Below are positions 46,401-53,718 of a DNA stretch of 53,718 nt, piece after piece. The position numbers were made by a program, and so were the translations under genes. The stretch is from Mortierella sp. BCC40632. Its lineage: Eukaryota > Mortierellomycota > Mortierellomycetes > Mortierellales > Mortierellaceae. Position 1 is the first letter of the stretch. Every line of letters starts with the position of its first letter. The stretch lies in NCBI GenBank assembly GCA_011634665.1, contig WAEK01000035.1, positions 15,001-68,718 on the forward strand, written 5' to 3'. The notes below the pieces were generated by a model. The model saw only the letters and a list, made by a program, of their open reading frames with translations. It had not been told where the DNA came from and made no database searches.

Positions 46401-47454
46401 CATGCTCCTCCAGACTCTCAAGAGTCCTGCGCTGTGATCTCTCTTTGCAAAAAGAATAATTCAGTGTTGACTCCTAAAGAGCAAAACGATGTAGTAAATA
46501 TTTAGCAAAGATGTCAAGTTGAACTGTTGGGGTCCTTTTTTTTGTGCTTTTTTTTATTCTTTGCCCTACCATGATAAAAAAGAGGAAGAGAGAGCGTGTA
46601 TGTGTGTAGTAGTGTATGTGTATAGTGTGTAGTGTGTAGTGTGGGATGGGTGTGGATTGTGGATTGTGGAGTGTGGAGTGTGTGTGCAAGGAAAGAAAAA
46701 GGTCAAGTTCAAGCAGAGCTCTCTTCTCTCTCTTCTCTCATTGTTGAATCCTCTAGTGCGCTGCACTTTGCATCTTCTCACTTTTAATTTGTCGGTGCCA
46801 GAATGGCGCTGGGAAAATATGAATCATTTTTTTTCCTCACGCTTCAGGGGGGGACCATGCGCAGTGCACGGTCTTCAAACTGACATAATCATGAACTGTA
46901 TGGAGAGAGAAAGAGAAGAGGGGGAGAGAGAGAGAGAGCTTTTGAACACACATTCCTCAGACTTAAGCTGTTCGTTACGTAGTAGCTCTATTTTTTGCAT
47001 AGCTGTGGGCACGCAGGACCAAGCACTTGTATTCAAACTCCTGCCCTTGTTGAATTGAATATTTCTCAAATTGACCTCTTTTCTAAATGGTCCTTTTTCA
47101 AATCCTACTTTTCCTCGAAATAGTCCTTTTTTTCAAATCCTACTTTTCCTCGAAATAGTCCTTTTTTCTAAATAGTCCTTTTTCAAATACTACTTTTTTT
47201 CTAAATAGTCCTTTTTTTTCAAATCCCTTTTTCGAAAATAGTCCTTTTTTCAAAATCCTACTTTTTCGATATAGTCCTTTTTTCAAATACTACTTTTTCT
47301 AAATAGTCCCTTTTTCTGAAATAGTCCTTTTTTTTTTTTTTTGGGTCTTGGTCCGACCAAAGTGGATGAAATGAAAGAGAGAGAGAGAGAGAGAGAGAAT
47401 AGGGATGGACACCGTTTTTTCAGAAACCCTTTTTTTTTTTTTTTTTTTCAAACA
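46401..47454. other. Low-complexity region with short tandem repeats
   Basis: There is no gene. It contains a TG-rich run (46600-46685), GA-rich stretches (46900-46935, 47376-47398), a tandem array of a TAGTCCTTTTTTCAAATCC-like unit (47080-47335) and T-runs. Confidence 0.6.
47080..47335. repeat. Tandem array of a ~30-bp T-rich unit
   Basis: Eight or so imperfect units of the form (A)AATAGTCCTTTTTT plus CAAATCCTACTTTTTC. They vary in T-run length. Confidence 0.8.
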
Positions 47455-47745
47455 CCAAGTGTTTATTGATTAGCTTTTGCATCGACCCATTAGGGGCCAC
47501 CAATGTCTCAAGTTGCTTTTGTTGCAATGGGAAGGAGTGAGGAGAAAGACTGCCAAAAAGGTCAATAGGAAAGAGGTGACCAGGTGTCTCAACATGTGCC
47601 CTTTTTGAGTCTGTGTTTCACCAATTGGATTAGGTACTTTTCTTTTGAATCGCCTTCACCCCAGTACCTTGATTGCTAGCTCCTCTTTTATTCATGGCAC
47701 TCTTTTGAAGTTCCATCTCAGGTTTCTTCATGTTTCGGCTTAGTG
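47455..47745. repeat. Degenerate dispersed repeat, copy B
   Basis: This has collinear similarity to 13715-14010 (copy A), in the same orientation and again next to a minus-strand coding relic. Confidence 0.5.
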
Positions 47746-47994
47746 AGTGTCGCTGGTCGTCCTGGTCCGAGTGGCAGTCGCTAATGGCTTTGAATCGGCC
47801 TTGATCGTTCGCCCTTTGCTAGAGTCGTACCACCACACACCAGTGCCCGAGCAAACGCCTCTACTGCCTGCTTTTTTTGCCTGAGGGTCATTGATATCAA
47901 TTCCATGAAAGACACTGTACCTGTCATGTCCTACTACTGTACATGGTCGAGAAAGCATGCCGACGCATAGAGAAACAGTGCGAAGCGAGGGCAT
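47740..47994 (-). CDS. Short unknown ORF (84 aa), family member of the relic at 14010-14240
   Basis: The ORF has the motifs GRGVCSGTGVWWYDSSKGRT-like (as Gly-rich plus Trp-Trp-Tyr-Asp) and a Thr/Arg-rich tail. It is open from an ATG at 47994 to the stop at 47740. The 14010-14240 counterpart has stops. No known domain is recognised. It could be the last exon of a repeat-borne gene. Confidence 0.3.
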   Translation of the reverse strand: MPSLRTVSLCVGMLSRPCTVVGHDRYSVFHGIDINDPQAKKAGSRGVCSGTGVWWYDSSKGRTIKADSKPLATATRTRTTSDTH

Positions 47995-48820
47995 GGGGAT
48001 CCAAAGTTGGTTCTGAGTAATCGATTAGAGATGTTCGAGAGAACCCGACTACTGGTGAAAGGAGCCCCCCTTCGGGTCTGCGATACCTTTTTGGGATGTA
48101 TAAAGATTAAAAGGTCTACCCCACATGGAGTGAGAAAAATGATTACGATTGCAGCCGCTATTACAAATGTTCAGTCACCACCACCACCACCACTATTCAC
48201 ATTGCACATTGCACGGGTTTGCTAAAGTACCCTTCAGGATGGAAAAGAATAGAAGAAAGTTTCTTATTCCGGTTAATGGCCAATGACCGGTGCTCCGATC
48301 TTATACCTTTCACAGCACTGATCTTATGCCTTCATAGCGCCTTCTCATAGCGCCTTCTCATAGCACTCCGATCGTATGCCTTCGTAGCACGCACGTAGCA
48401 CATTACACGCAGGACACCTACGGCCGAATAAAGAAGGGCATGTTGTAGCACAGCAGAACAGGTAGCAAAAGAAGGGCAGGTAACAGCAGAGCAAAACCAG
48501 AAAAGGAAAAGGGGGATTTTCTATCAGGTGACGCGAAACTCAGATATTTCTTTTTTAGTATTTGTTAGATGCAAGCTGCATGGTTGGGGGTTTCACCTGA
48601 CTCTTGCCCAACACATGCGTTTCCCGGGTTGGTGAGAGAAAGCCCTGTTGGTCACTTAGTGCTAGAAAGATTAGACGCGTCCGCTAAAAAAAGTTTGATC
48701 TCTGCTCCCTACACCTTGCTCGTTTGCCACTCTCGTTTCTGTTCATGAGTGAGGCCCTGATTATGGGTCCTCTTAAACTACCGTCCACCACAAAACTTTG
48801 CTTTGTCTCAAAGACTATGC
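47995..48820. other. No recognisable gene; short repeats
   Basis: It contains short imperfect repeats of CATAGCGCCTTCT (48330-48390) and ACAGCAGA/GGGCAGGTA-like words. I see no supported coding region. Confidence 0.4.
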
Positions 48821-48825
48821 CAGTG

Positions 48826-50296
48826 AAGTACCAGAGAAGTTTATGGTTGCTCAGAGAAGTCTATGGTTGCTCAGAGAAGGAGGGTTGTTCAGGGTTGCTC
48901 AGAGAAGTATATGGTTGCTCAGAGAAGTCTATGGCGTTGCTCAGAGAAGGGGAGGTTGCCATATGGTTGCTCAGAGAAGGGGAGGGTTTTTCAGAGAAGG
49001 AAGAGAAGTGTATACATGGCTCCAGAGAAGTATGTGGTTTTTCAGAGAAATACTCAGAGAAGCTTAGAAGTTTATCAGAGGTGGTTGTTCAGAGAAGTGT
49101 TTTAAATGTCGTTCCAGAGAAGGGGAGGGTTGTTCAGAGAAGGGGAGGGCTGTTCAGAGAAGGGGAGGGTTGCTCAGAGAAGGGAGGGTTGCCAGAGAAG
49201 CGTATAGTTGCTCAGAAAGTATGTGGTTTTTCAGAGAAGTTTATGGTTTCAGAGAAGTCTATGGTTGCTCAGAGAAGGGGAGGGCTTGTTCAGAGAAGGG
49301 AGTGGTTGCTCAGAGAAGCATATATGGTTGTTCAGAGAAGTCTATGGTTGTCTTCAGAGAAGGAGGGAGAGAAGTTGGTTGCTCAGAGAAGGAGGGTTGT
49401 TCAGACAGCTCAGAATATAGTTGTTCAGAGAAGTATGTATTTTTCAGAGAAGCATATGGTTCCTCAGAGAAGTCTACTGGTTCAGAGAAGTATGGGTTCA
49501 GAGAAGTGTGTGGTTTTTCAGAGAAGATGGTTGTTCAGAGAAGGGAGGTTGTTCAGAGAAGTCTATGGTTGCTCAGAGAAGGGGGGTTGTTCAGAGAAGG
49601 GATGGTTGCTCAGAGAAGGTATAGTTGTTCAGAGGTGTGTTTCAGAGAAGTTTATGGTTGCTCAGAGAAGTCTATGGTTGCTCAGAGAAGGGGAGGGTTG
49701 TTCAGAGAAGGGAGGGTTGCTCAGAGAAGCATATCAGAGAAGGTTGTTCTCAGAGAAGGAGGGTTGTTCAGAGAGCGGGGAGGATTACTCAGAGAGAAGC
49801 TCAGAGAAGTGATATGGTTGTTCAGAGTTGTTCAGAGAAGTGTGGTTGTTCAGAGGGGAGGGTTGTTCAGAGAAGTCCAGGGTTGTTCAGAGAAGGAGGG
49901 TTGTTCAGAGAAGGAGGGTTGTTCAGAGAAGTGTATAGTTGCCGGGAGAAGTCACGTGGTTTTTCAGAGAGGGGATTGTTCAGAGAAGTCTATGGTTGCT
50001 CAGAGAAGGGGAGGGTTGTTCAGAGAAGTCTGGAGGTCGCTCTGAGAAGGGGGGTTGTTCAGAGAAGGAGAAAGTTTTTTCAGAGAAACAGAGACGATGC
50101 AAAGAAGTGGGCGTACAGCTTAGATAAAAGAGATGGGTAAAACAGGAGGAAGCGGGAAGCCAAAGAGAAGGAAATGGGAAGTATGTGGTATTTAAGAAAA
50201 ACATGGTTTCTCAGAAAGACATGGTTGTTTAGAGAAGTACATGTTTGTTCAGAGAAGTACATGGTTGTTCAGAGAAGTATATGGTTGTTCAGGAGA
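48826..50296. repeat. 1.47-kb minisatellite, TCAGAGAAG-based unit of 16-21 bp
   Basis: About 75 imperfect units each contain TCAGAGAAG. There are two main types: TCTATGGTTG(C/T) and GGGGAGGGTTG(C/T) between successive TCAGAGAAG words. Unit lengths vary and are not multiples of three, so long ORFs appear in all three plus-strand frames. They are a by-product of a unit that rarely forms stop codons. It is located inside the large transposon. Confidence 0.95.
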
Positions 50297-50489
50297 AGGA
50301 GACAAGGAAAACAGGATGTTCAAAAGAAGGGGCTGGGTGTAGATAGAGGAGCGGAACGAGAGAGACCAGCGTGAGAACCAAGATTTATACAAGGAGGTAA
50401 AAAGTTCAAGTGGTAAGTCTCTTTCTAGCTTACTCTCTTTTTCTTCTACACGCACTCACTCATTATTATTCTACCACGCATTTCACCCT

Positions 50490-50534
50490 CTCTCCCTCTC
50501 TCCCCTCTCCCTCTCTCTCTCTCTCTCTCTCTTT
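50490..50534. repeat. CT-rich microsatellite upstream of the cargo gene
   Basis: A tract of CTCTCC then (CT)n lies just before the first possible ATG of the coiled-coil gene. Pyrimidine tracts in this position are common in fungal core promoters. Confidence 0.6.
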
Positions 50535-50560
50535 TGATGCTTTCTCTGCCTCACCTCTTA

Positions 50561-51594
50561 TGCCAAAGCAGAACCTGACCAGTCAGAGAACTCTTCTGAG
50601 TAGCCAAGTCGCCCAGGAGCAGGGCGGTGAGGGACGATTCTGGCAACAGCGGAAGAAGAAAAGAAAAGACCAACGAGGGGTTGGTTGCACTTATTTCCAG
50701 TGTACCAAGGACTCTTGAAGAAGCGGCGATCGTGGATTCTCTGCACAGGATGAAGATCACCTTTTGCGATACCACCAAGATGTGCCCTCCGATTCCGCTG
50801 CAACAAAATAAAACAAGGACATCATTATCACACGAGACCCCACCGCCGAGATGCAGTACCGCTGCCTATGTATGACAACAATCAATTTGAGGTCATCAGT
50901 TAAACGACACTATGATAGCTGCGTGAGCTTGCACAGAAGGCGGCTGAAGAAATGACCAACAATCCTTCAACATTTATTGCTTGTCAGCCATCATCATCGC
51001 TCGAAGTAGCGGATTCAGACATGACACAGAGCATTTTCAACCAAACAATGGCCACCTACTACGAAAAATTTACCACCAAATTGTCTCAGCGAAGCGATAG
51101 GATTGAGCAACAACTCAGGAGCACTTCATTGGCCATCGTGTCCTCATAGACGAGTTTTCAAGAGTCACAAAGCAGCTGGTGCAGGCAGAAGAGCGTCAAT
51201 CCAAGAGACTAAGCGACTCTCTACACGTTAGAGAGAGACTGGATAGTCTTGACGATAGGTTGAGGGCGATCAATAACTATTTTGAAACCTCGACACCAGG
51301 TAATCTACAGATCACTTTTTGCTGCCATTGCAAGCCATCTCCTCATGATATCTATTCTAATATGCCTGATAAGTACGAGAGGTTCTTCACCTTGGAGTGA
51401 AATAGATCCATTGTCTCCCGAGCCAGAAATGGGGATATTTGTCAAGTCTTCTGAAACTGGTGAGTTTAAAGCACATGATTGGAAGTAAAAGACCCTGTTT
51501 GTGACACTTTCTAACATGAAAAATAGGTGATGATGATTCATCTCTAGACATCCAGCTAGTAAATAAAAATGAAGTTTCAGGAACTTGGTTGTAG
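50561..51594 (+). CDS. Cargo gene: small coiled-coil protein of unknown function
   Basis: I infer at least four exons. The first ends at GCTGCCTAT|GTATGACA near 50872. The next starts after GATAG near 50919 (LRELAQKAAEEMTNN) and runs to a donor at about 51299. The others are 51381-51461 and 51526-51594, with a textbook last intron (GTGAGT, CTAAC branch site, AATAG). Residues around LSQRSDRIEQQLRS and RQSKRLSDSLHVRERLDSLDDRL form a heptad-like coiled coil; the tail is acidic. One-base frame changes near 50650 and 51148 remain. No enzymatic motif is seen. Its position inside the inverted repeats makes it transposon cargo, perhaps a structural accessory. Confidence 0.5.
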
Positions 51595-51941
51595 ACTTCC
51601 AATGCCGTAATAGGATCTGTACAATCCCAATGTTTGAGCCGGCTCGAGTTTACAGAAGCAATCCTCTTTTTGAACTCTTTTTTTAAGTGGTCTCCTATAT
51701 CGTGTCACATGCACATGCTACCCCAGTCAAAAAAAGTCAGTATAAAATGAATGATCTTTCGTTACGACTGGAGAATAAGAATCTCGCAGCTGTTGGATCT
51801 CGGACCTTTGCCCTAGTTGTAAACCCTGTCCTTGACTGCCCCTGTGGGGTTTTGCTCTATCCCCCCTCTTCTCTGCATTTATTTTTTGTAGCTATTTAGT
51901 TCTGGGTCGCCTTCTTTTCTCTTACCTTTTTTTTTTTTTTT
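51595..51941. other. No recognisable gene
   Basis: A 70-codon ORF (51687-51899) lacks motifs. A T-run precedes the repeat starting at 51942. Confidence 0.35.
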
Positions 51942-52180
51942 AGCCCTGTTGGGGCTTTATTTGTCAGCGCGCCCGTCCCCGATCTGCAGGCGTAGCCAAC
52001 TGGTTCTCAAGACTAACCACAGAATAGAGAAGAAAGAAAAAGTGGAGGGGCGACTCACCCGATATAGCTACTAAAAATGCAAATGCAGAGAAGAGGGAAA
52101 AGACCAGAGTACAAAGAGCACCCGCAGAGGGGGGCAAGTCAAGGGCAGGATCTATAACTAGGACCAAAGGGGTACAGGGG
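51942..52180. repeat. Internal copy of the transposon subterminal sequence
   Basis: This is a direct-orientation, diverged match to 37756-37970 (left end): GCCCTGTTGGGGCTTTATT at the start and AGAGCACCCGCAGAGGGGGG near the end. The homologous sequence is therefore present three times in the element: left, internal and inverted at the right end. Confidence 0.65.
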
Positions 52181-53029
52181 TCCAGGAGGCGCGAGAGCGG
52201 CTCAATCAAGCAGGCCCGACCTTCAGCAACTTCAGCACGCCTGGATGTCGGGCGGCTTCGGTCTTGCGCGGGAGCTGGAGGAGCATATTCCTGGCATGTC
52301 TAAGAAAGCGGACCATAGACAGGGGTGGGCACATCCGACCAAATGTCACTTTCCTACTTGGACACCACAATGTACGGAGGGTGGTTCCAAGCCTCGTGCA
52401 TCCGCTTGTACTGGCGTCTGGTGTTGCTGCTGCTTTTGGATTCATTGATTGTTGTTTGTTATCCTTGAGTTTGGCTTGTTGGAGTGCTGTGTGCACGGAG
52501 GGCGAGGCTAGCCGGACTCAGAGCCAGAGGAGATCATCCGCCGAGCCGTCTCTTGGGTTGGCTCCGGAAGTGAAGCTTGTGGATGGCGACAAAGTCTTCC
52601 AAATGCCGTACAGGACCACTGAGTGTACTGCGATGAGGGGCAGGCTTTTGGCTTCTGGCCATCCCAGCATGCAGTTGTCAGGCAGACTGTTGACGATCAT
52701 GCCCAGGATGAGTGGCGATCCAAGAGCGGGCGGCCTTCTAGAGGGGCCCACCCACACTGCTCCGCAGTTGGCGAAGGGAGTGTCGTGGATCCTCTATGCG
52801 GGGCTCCTGCCCGGGGTGATCGATGAGACAGCTTTTGCACTTCTTATTGACGTCTTCGCTCCACGTAGTTCTGGCTTTTATCTGTTGAAAGACCTCTCTT
52901 TTGGTGACCTAAGGAGGCAGTGTGTGCGGATTGAATTGAACACTGTGTCCCACCACTTGTCAGGATAGGGGTCGTTGTTCTGCGCAGGAGACTTGAGCTC
53001 CAACCTACTTACCTTTTTTTTCCTTCCCT
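52181..53029 (-). pseudogene. Possible degraded retroelement coding sequence
   Basis: The stretch is relatively GC-rich and open on both strands in places (a 234-codon plus-strand ORF at 52264-52968; minus-strand ORFs at 52206-52496 and 52518-52757). The minus-strand phrases WWDTVFNSIRTHCLL and VVLYGIWKTLSPS resemble the C-terminal part of fungal LINE reverse-transcriptase ORFs from memory, but stops interrupt it. The plus-strand ORF has no recognisable domain. Assignment is tentative. Confidence 0.25.
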
Positions 53030-53330
53030 TTGGTGGATTGAGGACAGATAGCCACGTCTGGAAAACATGGGACGGTGCGCACAATGAATAAAAACCCCTA
53101 ACAGGGCCTGTAAAAAAGGAAGAAAAGAAAAGCTGGGACTCAGATAAATGTGAGAGCAGAACGTTGAGATATGTGTGAGAGTAAGCTGGAGGCCTTTTCA
53201 TGGAGATATGTGTGAGAATAAGCGTTCCTCACACATATGTGAGATTAAGGAAAAAAAAGTTTGAGAGCTATATTCTATGGATATGACTGAGAATAAGCCG
53301 CTCACATATAATGTGAGAATAGCTTTTTCC
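53030..53330. repeat. Right terminal inverted repeat of the large transposon
   Basis: This is the reverse complement of the left terminal repeat with a few indels. It contains the same CTCACACATATGTGAG palindrome. Outside it is a poly(T) tract (53331-53354), as at the left end. Confidence 0.88.
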
Positions 53331-53718
53331 TTTTTTTTTTTTTTTTTTTTTTTTAGCGAAGGGGGAGTGGGTATGTGTGTGGTGGAGGTTGGGATCATCC
53401 TTTTGGCTCAAAAGAGAAAAGACATGGATCAGCAAGGCCTGAGAGTTTTTTTTTTTTGGTTTATCATGGTCACCTCTGATGTGGTCGATTCCGAAGGGCA
53501 GGCGTGCAGACAAAGGCTTGAATCGCTGCCGCTAGGCTTATTTCGCCGACTAAGGCTTGCCGGACTAAGGCTTACTTGACCAGCTAAAACTATTCGGCTG
53601 GCTAAGGGCTTGTTCATCAGCTGGGCTTTATTTGACCTGCTAAGGCTTATTTTTGACCGCTAAGGCTTATTTGACCTGCTGGCGTTTGAGTCGATCTCGG
53701 GTTAAGGCTTATTTCGCT
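53331..53718. other. Right flank: poly(T) and a degenerate tandem repeat
   Basis: After the T-run comes unassigned sequence, then from about 53536 to the window end an imperfect tandem repeat of 20-25 bases with the word CTAAGGCTTATTTGACC. It probably continues beyond the window. Confidence 0.7.

Larger units (their letters stand above)
33289..53330. mobile_element. Composite MULE-type transposon carrying a Fanzor gene (~15.8 kb plus nested DIRS)
   Basis: Inverted repeats of about 300 bp bound this region: 33289-33308 plus 37564-37843 on the left, and 53030-53330 on the right. Diagnostic matches include TATTCTCACAT, GCGGCTTATTCTCAGTC, CCTCCAGCTTACTCTCACAC, CAACGTTCTGCTCTCACA and GTTTTCCAGACGTGGCTATC. 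Both ends abut poly(T), so a 9-nt all-T target duplication is possible. Inside, on the minus strand, lie a MULE/FAR1-type transposase gene and a Fanzor gene. A coiled-coil gene lies on the plus strand, with a long minisatellite between. MuDR-like elements are among the transposon classes reported to carry Fanzor proteins. A DIRS element is inserted in the left repeat. Confidence 0.75.

Noticed and set aside
48724..49812. A 362-codon repetitive protein rich in Ser-Glu-Lys and Arg
   Set aside because: Equally long ORFs exist in all three plus-strand frames because the minisatellite unit rarely makes stop codons. There is no start context or intron evidence.
48826..50296. A CRISPR-like array
   Set aside because: Units are contiguous and degenerate, without regular repeats separated by unique spacers, and the context is eukaryotic.
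52264..52968. A 234-codon plus-strand protein
   Set aside because: No recognisable domain, and the opposite strand carries LINE-like phrases. Without expression data neither strand is supported.

Overview
This window looks like nuclear DNA of an early-diverging fungus. Mortierellomycota or a related Mucoromycota lineage is my best guess. The reasons are spliceosomal GT..AG introns, very frequent poly(T)/poly(A) tracts of 15-35 nt (often inside introns), full-length Crinkler (CRN) genes, DIRS and chromodomain Ty3/gypsy retroelements, and a Fanzor-type (eukaryotic TnpB) nuclease. The assignment is inferred from gene content, not from a species marker. The region is accessory, transposon-dense DNA with almost no housekeeping genes.

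Layout. (1) 1-1677: the 3' end of an unrecognised gene and short unassigned ORFs. (2) 1678-11993: a DIRS tyrosine-recombinase retroelement, interrupted at 5693-11729 by a complete Ty3/gypsy element. The gypsy element has identical 74-bp LTRs, a 5-bp target duplication and an extra ORF with its own promoter. (3) 12000-14300: a tRNA-Glu-headed SINE-like sequence and relic repeats. (4) 14270-32711: a tandem arrangement of [PD-(D/E)XK-like gene on minus] - [Crinkler on plus] - [3'-terminal 28S rRNA segment on plus], present twice, preceded by a relic of a third nuclease-like gene. I reconstructed both nuclease-like genes (594 and 639 aa, 7 exons each) and one Crinkler (917 aa, 6 exons) with every splice phase consistent. 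The second Crinkler has four small indels. (5) 33289-53330: a transposon of about 15.8 kb with roughly 300-bp terminal inverted repeats. It carries a MULE/FAR1-type transposase gene, a Fanzor RNA-guided-nuclease gene, a coiled-coil cargo gene and a 1.5-kb minisatellite. A second DIRS copy (33309-37563) is inserted inside its left terminal repeat. (6) The right flank is a degenerate tandem repeat.

Two systems deserve attention. The first is the MULE-Fanzor transposon, in which transposase and RuvC nuclease genes lie side by side on one strand inside shared inverted repeats. The second is the Crinkler/nuclease/28S unit. Its two copies stop matching exactly at the mature 28S 3' end, the 28S segments show compensatory base-pair changes, and a conserved TATA-like box lies upstream of them.

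Caveat on frames: many genes here (second DIRS, gypsy pol, MULE, Fanzor, second Crinkler, cargo gene) carry one-base indels, mostly in homopolymers. The two DIRS copies are broken at different homopolymers, so residual assembly error is a serious alternative to pseudogenisation.
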